Assembly (NCBI GenBank): GCA_001303955.1
Contig: LJUP01000004.1
Span: 1-51,487 of the forward strand
Direction of reading: 5' to 3'
DNA: 51,487 nt
DNA from: Bacteroides sp. SM23_62
GTDB lineage: Bacteria > Bacteroidota > Bacteroidia > Bacteroidales > SM23-62
Part shown: positions 44,164-51,487 of the stretch, in pieces
How the letters are laid out: each line of letters starts with the position of its first letter
Numbering within the stretch: position 1 is the stretch's first letter
The notes under the pieces: model-generated
The model's input: only the letters and a program-made list of their open reading frames with translations
The model's database searches: none
Told to the model about the DNA's origin: nothing
Made by a program: the position numbers and the translations under genes

Positions 44164-45000
44164 TTAATTAAATATCTTATGCATGATATCATTTTTTTTA
44201 TTTCTCTTTACTTGATACATAAGTTCATCTGTTACCTGTAGCATTTCCTTAACAGAAGAATCAGGCTTTGTAAAGGTTGTCATTCCAATACTAAAGGTAA
44301 CGGGCCAGTCATTCTTTTTCATAACCGCAAGTAATTCTCTTCTAATACGATTAATTAAATATTTTGCAGCCTTTCCATCGGTTTCAGGTAAAAGAAGGGC
44401 AAATTCATCTCCCCCTAAACGTGCCAGAATATCACTTGTCCTAATTCTATGATGAATAACCTGAACTACTTCAATGAGAAGTCTATCACCAATCAGGTGC
44501 CCAAATTGATCATTTACACTTTTAAAATTATCTAAATCAATATAAGCTAAAGTAATGGCATGATTATATCGCAAAGCCCGTGCATTTTCATTCTTGGCCA
44601 ATTCATAGAATGCCAGACTGTTCCAGCTTTGTGTTAAAACATCTTTTCTGGCCAGTTGCTTTTCTTTATCTAAAGTAACTTTTAATTTCGCCAGTAAAGT
44701 AGTAACAACAAGAAAGATTCCAAATCTTACAAAAGCATTCCAATAAGGGACAAGTACGTGGGAATAGTAAGGTTGTGACAGTGTATCTGCAAAAAACCAG
44801 GCTATACCACTACAAATCGATATGAATATACCTATTTTAAAGCCAGCATACCATGTCACAATTATTATCGGTATTAAATAAAAGAGTGAAAATGAAAAAG
44901 CATAACCGATTATATAATCGGTATATCCAAGTAAGAACACTAAAATTAAACCTGCTACAGTTATAAGCTTCTTATCTTGAAAGATGATATAGCTTTTCAT
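44164..45000 (-). CDS. membrane-bound diguanylate cyclase (GGDEF)
   Basis: A 278-residue protein. Residues from about 10 to 105 contain four to six TM helices and form a sensor with no recognised ligand domain. Residues 115-278 form a GGDEF domain with the active-site GGDEF at 196-200. An RTSD inhibition-site motif lies at 187-190, five residues before it, so feedback control by cyclic di-GMP is expected. It should make cyclic di-GMP from GTP. The start codon overlaps the stop of the ATP-grasp gene by one base (TAATG), showing translational coupling. No EAL or PilZ gene is nearby, so the output process is unknown. Confidence 0.92.
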   Translation of the reverse strand: MKSYIIFQDKKLITVAGLILVFLLGYTDYIIGYAFSFSLFYLIPIIIVTWYAGFKIGIFISICSGIAWFFADTLSQPYYSHVLVPYWNAFVRFGIFLVVTTLLAKLKVTLDKEKQLARKDVLTQSWNSLAFYELAKNENARALRYNHAITLAYIDLDNFKSVNDQFGHLIGDRLLIEVVQVIHHRIRTSDILARLGGDEFALLLPETDGKAAKYLINRIRRELLAVMKKNDWPVTFSIGMTTFTKPDSSVKEMLQVTDELMYQVKRNKKNDIMHKIFN

Positions 45001-45908
45001 TATTTATTTAATTTCTGTACCACATAAGAAACGATATTTTTACTGATTTTTTGTACCAGTTCATCTGGTACCCCATCATAATGTTCAGATTGCAAGCGCA
45101 TGTCACAAATTTCATTGACATAGTCAATGGCAACAAATCGCCCTTTAGTATCAAGTGCAAATTCTGTGGAAAAAAAATTTAAGCGACATATATTATATAT
45201 TTTTTTCATAATTGAGAATAGATAATTTAAACGATATTTTTCTATCGCTTCATTTGAAATTTCTTCATATCTATGAGTATAATTATCCCACCATGTTGTA
45301 TGCACTTCTCCACAGACATAAAACACCCTAAACCAGAAACTACGATTGTCAATTTCTTTAGGTATTACTTTTTCCTGAATAAGATATTTATCATCGGGAA
45401 ATTCCTGTCTCTTATTCATCACATATTCGATAGAAAAACCATCTGTATACACGCCCAAACCTGCACCGGTATTAAGTGAAGGTTTAATAATAAAGGGTCT
45501 CCCTAATTTTGCGAACTCATACCTGTCAATATCAATCACAGGATGATTGAAGTATTCTGGTACTATGATCGTTTTAGGGGTATTGATATTGTCCCGTACG
45601 AACAACTCATGCATTAATGCTTTATCAGAGGCACGCTGCTGCAAACTGAGTCGTTGAAAAATGGTTGTCTTCTTATCTGAGAGTAGATTGTAAAGAGGAA
45701 CAAATTGCACAGAAGAATCTGAAGCGCGATCGTAAAAAATGGTAAATTTTAAAAGATCATTCTGTACGAGATTTATGGTTTCATTCACATTATAAGGGTA
45801 GACTACATATGTGGTTAGCCCCTGCTTTTGGGCAATTTGCTCAAGACACTGGACAAAATTTTTATCGCAGAACCAATCTGTCGCAATGCATAAATCATAT
45901 ACATCCAT
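45000..45908 (-). CDS. ATP-grasp family protein (putative ligase)
   Basis: A 302-residue soluble protein with an ATP-grasp core. It has FIIKPSLNTGAGLGVY near 135-150 for ATP binding, DKYLIQEKVIPKEIDNRSFWFRVFY near 165-190 in two conserved strands, and a C-terminal metal-binding region ALDTKGRFVAIDYVNEICDMR near 253-273. The N-terminal 110 residues resemble a pre-ATP-grasp domain. ATP-grasp enzymes form amide or similar bonds from carboxylates. The substrate is unknown and no peptide precursor is visible. It is coupled to the diguanylate cyclase downstream, an unusual pairing that suggests an envelope or matrix modification under cyclic di-GMP control, but this is inference. Confidence 0.78.
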   Translation of the reverse strand: MDVYDLCIATDWFCDKNFVQCLEQIAQKQGLTTYVVYPYNVNETINLVQNDLLKFTIFYDRASDSSVQFVPLYNLLSDKKTTIFQRLSLQQRASDKALMHELFVRDNINTPKTIIVPEYFNHPVIDIDRYEFAKLGRPFIIKPSLNTGAGLGVYTDGFSIEYVMNKRQEFPDDKYLIQEKVIPKEIDNRSFWFRVFYVCGEVHTTWWDNYTHRYEEISNEAIEKYRLNYLFSIMKKIYNICRLNFFSTEFALDTKGRFVAIDYVNEICDMRLQSEHYDGVPDELVQKISKNIVSYVVQKLNK

Positions 45909-46047
45909 TTATATTTCAAATCCGTTCTATTCTTAATACTCAAAATTCTTTTTTCATAGCGCTTTATTAATTCATAAAGTATTTAACTGTGACACCCTAG
46001 ATGTAAGGCTGGCCTATTTTCCAAATACAAGTTTCAGCACATGTGAT

Positions 46048-46126
46048 TGGTAAATAGCGGCCGATTGATTTGGTTCATAAAATAATTATACTGAACCTTT
46101 TTTCTATATCGGCCGCTATTATACCA
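46048..46126. repeat. 79-bp nested inverted repeat (structured element)
   Basis: Outer arms AATAGCGGCCGAT (46053-46065) and ATCGGCCGCTATT (46108-46120) are a perfect 13-bp inverted repeat. They extend by TGGTA/TACCA on the outside with one bulged base. An inner pair, GGTTCA (46072-46077) and TGAACC (46092-46097), can stack on top. The rest of the 342-bp gap (45909-46250) shows only a TATCCG/CGGATA hairpin at 46139-46158 and the palindrome AGCGATCGCT at 46158-46167. It could be a leftward terminator for the small lipoprotein gene, a structured RNA, or a miniature mobile element. Single copy in this window as far as I can see. Confidence 0.6.
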
Positions 46127-46250
46127 CTGTTCAAATTTTATCCGATTGTAAACGGATAGCGATCGCTTCTAGCATCGATCACATAATTTTCCCGGTGCAC
46201 AGTTTTACAGGATGTCGCACTCGCTCGTTTATTACATTATATTAGAAAAT

Positions 46251-46409
46251 TTACATCTCCTCACCTTCTAACGTATCGACAGCGGCGGTATCACTCACGG
46301 CTGGTTCTTCTGTCTGCTCCTGTTCCTTTACCGGTTCCGCTTCCTTCTTTTGACATCCTGCTAACAGAAAACTAATGATAACAAGTGATAAAATAATTAG
46401 ACGATACAT
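46251..46409 (-). CDS. small lipoprotein, 52 residues
   Basis: This short gene begins MYRLIILSLVIISFLLAGC, a clear lipoprotein signal with lipobox LAGC (Cys19). The mature part is only 33 residues and is rich in Glu, Pro, Thr and Lys, with no fold expected. A strong GGGAGG ribosome-binding site is 5 bases before the ATG. Such entericidin-like or linker lipoproteins are common, and function cannot be guessed. It lies between the ATP-grasp gene and the zinc-finger gene with long gaps either side, so it is probably monocistronic. Confidence 0.78.
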   Translation of the reverse strand: MYRLIILSLVIISFLLAGCQKKEAEPVKEQEQTEEPAVSDTAAVDTLEGEEM

Positions 46410-46646
46410 AGTTACCTCCCACATTTTTAGATGAACGGTTTCTTAATTTGTAATCGATATCAGTGATAAGAAATGGTTTATAATTTTTTAACCTGTACCA
46501 CTTGTTCATATCGATTATACAAAGTTATTTTATTCTCGTATATCTATATATATTATAAAAAAATTATCTAAATCTCCACATATGATTTAATTTTATATTT
46601 TATCTTTCTTAAATAGTATTGTACCGGGATAATTATTATAAAAGAA

Positions 46647-47012
46647 TTAGGTTGAACTTTGTTTTACCTTACAGGAAAGGCAAATAGTTGTGGTAGGTAC
46701 AGCTTGCAGTCTTTCGGGATCTATTTCTTTACCACACTCTGAACAGATCCCGTATATCCCATTCTTAATATTTTCAAGTGCCTGTTCTATCTGATTTAGA
46801 TAGCGCTTCTCACGAGTGATGAAATAAAAGGTATTTTCACGATCGGCTGAATCAGAACCAAATTCGGCAAAGCTATCGGAATATTTTGGATTATTACTAT
46901 ACTCATCCAATGCTGTGGTTAACCTATCTTCCATTTGACTGATGGTCTCTATGGTCTTTCTCTTTTTCTCTAACAACAAATTCTTATAGAACTCTTTTTT
47001 TTCATCGGTCAT
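46647..47012 (-). CDS. DksA/TraR-family C4 zinc-finger protein
   Basis: A 121-residue regulator. It has a long N-terminal coiled-coil pair (residues 1-85) and a C-terminal zinc finger with C90, C93, C111 and C114 (ICSEC and CLSC). The coiled-coil tip keeps two Asp residues in DSADRE (D54, D57), which correspond to the Asp pair of DksA (DPVDRA in E. coli), with Glu in place of the final Ala. DksA binds the secondary channel of RNA polymerase and acts with ppGpp in the stringent response. It is shorter than E. coli DksA (151 residues). The spacing suggests an independent transcript. Confidence 0.88.
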   Translation of the reverse strand: MTDEKKEFYKNLLLEKKRKTIETISQMEDRLTTALDEYSNNPKYSDSFAEFGSDSADRENTFYFITREKRYLNQIEQALENIKNGIYGICSECGKEIDPERLQAVPTTTICLSCKVKQSST

Positions 47013-47375
47013 AAAAAAACCTAAATTAAAAGCATACCATAGGTATTACTAAATTGTGATGGTTGAGAATAGTCTATTCATATGCCACATCTTTTCCGAG
47101 TATAAGAAAGTCAGCAAACCAATCCCTTATTTTTATATATAAATTACACATTTATGCAATAATATGCCACAAATTTATAATAAGTATAATTTGTTGTATT
47201 TTCTTAGGTTAAAAATAGCGCTGCTATGAAATAATCGTGATCCAACCAGCGGAATTAGTTTATATCATAAATAGGGTCTCAAATTAATAGCAGATAATGT
47301 GTAAGGTAAAGTTTAACTTACTTGAAAGATGGAATAATCTAAAATTTTTTAATAGGGAAGACCTTTATTTGTGAT
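47013..47375. other. intergenic gap without recognised content
   Basis: This 363-bp AT-rich stretch lies between two leftward genes, the Gfo/Idh/MocA oxidoreductase and the zinc-finger gene. It probably holds the promoter of the latter. I found only short imperfect hairpins, no convincing terminator, RNA gene or small open reading frame with a ribosome-binding site. Confidence 0.4.
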
Positions 47376-48722
47376 TTATAAAAACCAGCCCCGACGATAT
47401 TGACGATGTAAATAATCGTTTGCTTCTGAAGCATTGATAATTTTCATATTTTCCGAATCCCAATATAGTTTTTTTCCCGCTCGTAAAGCAATATTTCCTA
47501 AAAGAACCGTTTCAGTCATAGGTCCAGAATAATCAAAATTAGCTTCAGACGGCTTACCATTTTTACAGGCATCGATCCATTCCTGTCTATGACCTATTGA
47601 TCTGGGTATCGTTTTGGCGGGTTTCTGATACTCTTGCATCTTTACCTCAGGAATAATACGTGCACCATTCGCTCCATGAGAACCACATAATATACTTCCT
47701 TTAGTGCCCATATAGATTGCTCCACCAAATTGGTCGCCCATGACTCGATCCTCTTCCAGACCTTCAGGCCTGGCCGGCATAAGCCCACCGTCATACCATG
47801 TGAGTTTAAGAGGCGGAAATTCCTCTCGTTCTGGAAAATGATAGGTCACCATAGATGCACGAGGATAAGTTTCTGTATTTTTTAATTTATCCCAACTTAA
47901 TCCCTCTGGAACAAAGGTAGAATGACTTGCTTCGATACTGGTTGGGGCGCCTAATTTTAAAGACCAGACAATATGGTCAAAAATGTGACAACCCATGTCT
48001 CCTAATCCGCCCGTTCCAAAATCCCACCAACCACGCCATGTGGCTGGGAGGTAACATGGGTGATATGGCCGATACGGAGCGGGACCAAGCCATAGCTCCC
48101 ATTCCAAGGTTTCTGGAACTGGCGGTGTTTCAACCGGCCTGTCAATACCCTGCGGCCACACGGGATGAGGCGTCCAGGCATGCACCTCATATACATCACC
48201 GATTGCGCCATCCCAAATCCATTCACAGAGCAGGCGGATGCTTTCACTGGCATGGCCTTGAATACCCATTTGGGTTACCACTCCCGCTTCCCGGGCTGCC
48301 TTAGCCAATTCCCGTGCCTCATAAACAGAGTACGTTAACGGTTTTTCGCAATATACGTGTTTATTCATTTTAATAGCCAACATTGATGCCACAGCATGAA
48401 CATGGTCAGGTGTGGCAACAACTACGGCATCTATATCCTGCTGCTTTTCTAACATAACACGAAAATCTTTATATTTTGCAGCTTTTGGGTATCTTGAAAA
48501 TGTTTGTGCCGCCCGATCCCAATCCACATCACATAAAGCTACAATATTCTCATGTTCCATCTCCCGTAGATCGTAACCACCCTGCCCTCCTACACCAATA
48601 CCGGCAATATTTAACGTATCACTCGGTGCCAGAAAACCTCGTCCCCCCAGGACATATCGAGGAACGATCATAAAAGATGAAATTGTACTGAGTGAACCTG
48701 CAATAAATTTTCTGCGTTTCAT
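47376..48722 (-). CDS. Tat-exported Gfo/Idh/MocA oxidoreductase
   Basis: A 448-residue NAD(P)-dependent oxidoreductase with a Tat-type signal (MKRRKFIAGS, then a hydrophobic stretch; residues 1-27). The Rossmann domain has GIGVGGQGGYDLRE near 41-54, AVVVATPDHVHA near 98-109, and EKPLTYSVYEARELA near 125-139, with the family lysine in EKP. The long C-terminal part (from about 160) belongs to the exported Bacteroidetes/Planctomycetes subgroup that acts on sugars. A tightly bound cofactor carried through Tat is expected. An ATAGGAT ribosome-binding site precedes the ATG. An exported ThuA-like gene, a usual partner, is in the window but distant. Confidence 0.9.
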   Translation of the reverse strand: MKRRKFIAGSLSTISSFMIVPRYVLGGRGFLAPSDTLNIAGIGVGGQGGYDLREMEHENIVALCDVDWDRAAQTFSRYPKAAKYKDFRVMLEKQQDIDAVVVATPDHVHAVASMLAIKMNKHVYCEKPLTYSVYEARELAKAAREAGVVTQMGIQGHASESIRLLCEWIWDGAIGDVYEVHAWTPHPVWPQGIDRPVETPPVPETLEWELWLGPAPYRPYHPCYLPATWRGWWDFGTGGLGDMGCHIFDHIVWSLKLGAPTSIEASHSTFVPEGLSWDKLKNTETYPRASMVTYHFPEREEFPPLKLTWYDGGLMPARPEGLEEDRVMGDQFGGAIYMGTKGSILCGSHGANGARIIPEVKMQEYQKPAKTIPRSIGHRQEWIDACKNGKPSEANFDYSGPMTETVLLGNIALRAGKKLYWDSENMKIINASEANDYLHRQYRRGWFL

Positions 48723-48848
48723 ATCAAAATCCTATTCTCCTAATCGCTATAAACAATTAAACTTTAATTGCCTCTGTCATAGAGAGTTCTAAGGATTCCA
48801 ACAGTAAGGCACTAGCTTATTAATTCAGTATAGGTATTTAGATTTGTA

Positions 48849-49037
48849 CTACATATATTTTTTCATATTATATCGCTCAGCCAAAGCAATTCTTTCATTG
48901 TCAGAGAGAGATTTCATATACGATTTCCAACCGGGACACCAGCCAGCATGCCATCTCCATAAGCGACCCAAAATTGATTTTGGATTATTATCGTATTTGG
49001 CACGGAAATTACAATCAGCACAATTTTGTTCAGCCAT
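48849..49037 (-). CDS. small Cys/Trp-rich conserved protein, 62 residues
   Basis: A 62-residue cytoplasmic protein with CADC at 6-9, another Cys at 34 (WCPGW at 33-37), and a basic aromatic core (FRAKYDNN, LGRLWRWHAGW). The C-terminal helix is charged. The four-residue CxxC and the distant Cys could form a small iron-sulfur or zinc site. I recall similar 60-residue proteins in anaerobes but cannot name a family. A strong AAGGAG ribosome-binding site sits 7 bases before the ATG, which supports this strand over the overlapping rightward frame. It follows the RND pump gene by 91 bp in the same direction. Confidence 0.75.
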   Translation of the reverse strand: MAEQNCADCNFRAKYDNNPKSILGRLWRWHAGWCPGWKSYMKSLSDNERIALAERYNMKKYM

Positions 49038-49128
49038 TTTAAATCTCCTTCATTTATTCCATAATAAAAACCTTATGATTCATAATACGGAACTCCTTAT
49101 CCTCCCATCAGTTAATTTAGGGCTTAAC

Positions 49129-51487
49129 TCATAATTTTTTGTTTACACCGATACTGTAAACGACTCTATGAGCCATCTTTCGTATTTCATTCTGTACATT
49201 CTCGAATATGAAGCGCTGCTCAAAAAAGTAGTATACTACAGGAATTAACACGAGAGTGATTAGTGTGGAACTTAATAGACCGCCGATAACTACCCGCGCC
49301 AGTGGGGCCTGGTTTTCCCCACCTTCACCAAAACCGAAAGAGAGGGGGAGCAGACCGAGTACCGTGGTGAGCGTGGTCATAAGAATCGGGCGCAGACGCC
49401 GGGAACCAGAAAGCCTGATGGCATCCAATAGAGGCATACCAGCATTTCGCCTAAGCTGGTTTGTATAATCTACCAACAAAATAGCATTATTAACGACAAT
49501 CCCCGCTAACATAATACATCCGATAAAGGCTTGCATACTAAAAATTGTACCGGTTAATATCATAATAAATACTACACCTATTAAGGCCATGGGAATAGAG
49601 AAGAGAACAACAAAGGGATCTTTAAAGGATTCGAATTGCCCTGCCATAACCATATAAACCAGAAAAATAGCCAGGATCAGGCCGAATAAAAGTTCTTGAA
49701 ATGCTTCCTGTTGCTCTTCGTAGTCACCGCCGAAAACGATGGAAAAATCTTTTGCAACTGGGATTGTACGCAATCCCTCGCGAATATCTGCAATGACTGA
49801 TCCTAAATCACGCCCGGTAAAGTTAGCATTAACGGAGATTATCCGTTCCTGATTTTTTCTTTCAATACGTACCGGACCCTCTTGTTGAATAACTTCCACT
49901 ACATTACGCAAAATGACAGGTTCTCCGCGATTATTCACAACAATCAAATCAAGAAGCTCATCCAAATCTTTGCGGTCTTCTTCGCTGAGGCGCACCAGAA
50001 TGCGATATTCTTTACCACCTTCGCGAAAGTTTGATGCCTGGGTACCGCCAATAGCTGTTTCTAAGGCCTCACCGATACGGGTCACAGTTAATCCCAGATC
50101 TGCCGCTTTTTGTCTGTCGATACGAATCAGTTGTTCCGGACTTCCCTCTTCTCGACTGATTTGGGTATCGGTAATATTTGGTACTTTCCGGATAACCTGT
50201 TCCACGCGTTGTGCCAGCTCATTCGCAGTCTGTAAATCATAACCCCGCACCTCCACACTGACGTTGTCGGTCGTTGAGCTTCCCATTCTTAACAAAAATA
50301 ATCCCTGACCGGCACGGGTTCGAATAGTAACACCCGGCAAATCCTCAAGCTCACCGCGTAGCATGTTTGCTATCTCTTCACTGCTGCGATTTCGTTGGCT
50401 CTGGGGCAACAGCGAAATTCTTAACTCTGAAGTATGCCCCCCTCTCGAGCGCCATCCGCCGCCACCTATGAAACGGACCATAAAAACAGAGAGAATAAAA
50501 AACAGGAAAACCGAAAGGACCACAATCCTACGATGTTCTATGGCCCAATCCAGTAGTCTTGAATAGCGCTCTTCCACATGCCGAAAGGCTTCTTCACTAT
50601 AGGTATAGATTTTATGCAGACGACTTCTGTAGTTAGGATCTTCCACATGTCGCATGCGTAGAAAACGTGAAGTCAACATAGGCACAAGGGTTAGGGAAAC
50701 AATTAATGAGCAAAGTAAAGCGAAACCGACCACATAGGCCATTTGTTGAAACATAATTCCAGACATACCGCGAAGAAAAACAACGGGAAAAAATACTACC
50801 AAAGTGGTAAGTGTGCTAGCAACAATAGCGGACCAGACTTCTGAACTACCAATCAAAGCTCCATCTACAGGGGAGTGCCCCTCCTCGCGGTGTCGATAAA
50901 TGTTCTCCATAACCACAATGGCACTATCAACCAACATACCAATTCCTAATGCAATGCCACCAAAGGTCATGAGATTTAATGTGAATCCACCGAAATACAT
51001 CAGGCCGAATGTGGCGAGGATCGAAATCGGTATCGCAGTGGCAATAATGGCGGTACTGGCTATATTACGCAGGAACAGAAATAGAATAAAAATGGCTAAA
51101 ATACCACCGATCATGGTGGCATTTTTTACGTTATAAATCGCCTTTTTTATGTAAATTGAAGTGTCAATTAGGGTAATGAGTTGAATTTGTGGGAAATCTT
51201 TGGTAATTCTTTCCATCTCCTCGCGTACCGCATCAACTACTTCAACTGTATTGACACCCGATTGTTTGTTGATTGCGATGCGTACACCGGGCTCTCTATT
51301 AATACGCACGAGTTGACGCACTTCCTCCCAGGAATCTTCTACATTGGCTACATCTTTAATCTGAATAGGGGCACCCTGGCGCATGGTAATGACGGTATTC
51401 CGTATTTCATCCAATGTGCGATACTCTCCCTGGGTGCGAATAAGTATTTCCAGATTGCCTTTTTCATAAAGGCCGGCAGGAATGTTA
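49129..51487 (-). CDS. RND efflux transporter permease, partial (C-terminal part)
   Basis: The reading frame stays open to the right edge, so the N-terminal part lies outside the window and the internal TTG at 51414 is not the true start. The visible 785 or so residues contain the second part of the first periplasmic domain, TM segments with the proton-relay helix [20 protein letters not shown], a large second periplasmic loop (with [10 protein letters not shown] at its start), and the final TM bundle ([21 protein letters not shown]). These are features of AcrB/MexB/CzcA-type pumps; the AcrB/HAE1 branch is most likely. It exports drugs, lipids or metals with an adaptor and an outer-membrane channel, both out of view. 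Confidence 0.95.
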   Translation of the reverse strand, partial: NIPAGLYEKGNLEILIRTQGEYRTLDEIRNTVITMRQGAPIQIKDVANVEDSWEEVRQLVRINREPGVRIAINKQSGVNTVEVVDAVREEMERITKDFPQIQLITLIDTSIYIKKAIYNVKNATMIGGILAIFILFLFLRNIASTAIIATAIPISILATFGLMYFGGFTLNLMTFGGIALGIGMLVDSAIVVMENIYRHREEGHSPVDGALIGSSEVWSAIVASTLTTLVVFFPVVFLRGMSGIMFQQMAYVVGFALLCSLIVSLTLVPMLTSRFLRMRHVEDPNYRSRLHKIYTYSEEAFRHVEERYSRLLDWAIEHRRIVVLSVFLFFILSVFMVRFIGGGGWRSRGGHTSELRISLLPQSQRNRSSEEIANMLRGELEDLPGVTIRTRAGQGLFLLRMGSSTTDNVSVEVRGYDLQTANELAQRVEQVIRKVPNITDTQISREEGSPEQLIRIDRQKAADLGLTVTRIGEALETAIGGTQASNFREGGKEYRILVRLSEEDRKDLDELLDLIVVNNRGEPVILRNVVEVIQQEGPVRIERKNQERIISVNANFTGRDLGSVIADIREGLRTIPVAKDFSIVFGGDYEEQQEAFQELLFGLILAIFLVYMVMAGQFESFKDPFVVLFSIPMALIGVVFIMILTGTIFSMQAFIGCIMLAGIVVNNAILLVDYTNQLRRNAGMPLLDAIRLSGSRRLRPILMTTLTTVLGLLPLSFGFGEGGENQAPLARVVIGGLLSSTLITLVLIPVVYYFFEQRFIFENVQNEIRKMAHRVVYSIGVNKKL

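Noticed and set aside
48844-49134. Rightward 96-residue frame over the 62-residue gene
   Set aside because: The leftward frame has a strong ribosome-binding site and motif-rich translation; the rightward one has neither.
49129-51414. TTG at 51414 as the start of the RND pump
   Set aside because: The frame continues upstream to the window edge with pump-like sequence, so the gene is simply cut by the window.
1-51487. tRNA, rRNA, CRISPR array, insertion sequence or prophage
   Set aside because: I looked for these by eye on both strands and found no supporting pattern; a tRNA scan or covariance-model search could still reveal a short RNA that I missed.

Overview
The window looks like a piece of a Gram-negative chromosome from the wider FCB (Fibrobacteres-Chlorobi-Bacteroidetes) lineage, possibly a Marinimicrobia-, KSB1- or Calditrichota-like candidate phylum. 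The evidence is a TonB-dependent receptor with an N-terminal carboxypeptidase-regulatory domain, a PorV-like outer-membrane protein, a 1191-residue secreted protein with a type IX-style C-terminal sorting domain, an 800-residue double-FtsX permease, lipoproteins, and LPS genes (GT9 and O-antigen ligase). Phylum placement is inference. I see no rRNA, tRNA, CRISPR array, transposase or phage gene.

Layout. Bases 1-4718 hold a flavin-binding lipoprotein, an ABC-type permease, an AAC(3)-fold acetyltransferase and a small exported helical-repeat protein. Bases 4780-7891 hold an amino-acid permease fused to two universal-stress domains and an exported ThuA-like protein. Bases 8121-10369 hold two LPS/O-antigen genes. 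Bases 10478-24101 form a coherent island: three related coiled-coil proteins (one fused to a TrkA-C domain), an MscS channel, a 1011-residue coiled-coil AAA-type ATPase, two conserved-TM-helix channel-like proteins, a GT81/GT78-like glycosyltransferase, an SLC12-like cation-chloride cotransporter and a CNNM/CorC-type transporter. I read it as a possible osmotic and ion homeostasis module.

From 24154 to the right edge every supported gene is on the minus strand. Bases 24154-33973 form an envelope operon (TonB receptor, secreted sorting-domain protein, PorV-like protein, C-type-lectin lipoprotein, SurA-like lipoprotein). Bases 34109-39754 form a tight four-gene operon: a PLP enzyme, a DUF1611/DgcN-like protein, a PP-loop/creatininase fusion and a dipeptide epimerase. 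The recurring theme of that operon appears to be glutamate or dipeptide stereochemistry, and the fusion protein is the strongest novelty candidate in the window. Then follow TerC, glycogen phosphorylase, Fe-type superoxide dismutase, a membrane diguanylate cyclase translationally coupled to an ATP-grasp protein, a 52-residue lipoprotein, a DksA/TraR-like zinc-finger protein, a Tat-exported Gfo/Idh/MocA oxidoreductase, a 62-residue Cys/Trp-rich protein and the C-terminal part of an RND efflux pump cut by the window edge.

Four starts were moved downstream from the longest reading frame because a ribosome-binding site sits directly before an internal ATG: 16690, 26480, 27604 and 44102. All functional calls rest on reading the translated sequence and on remembered family motifs. 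No database search was possible.
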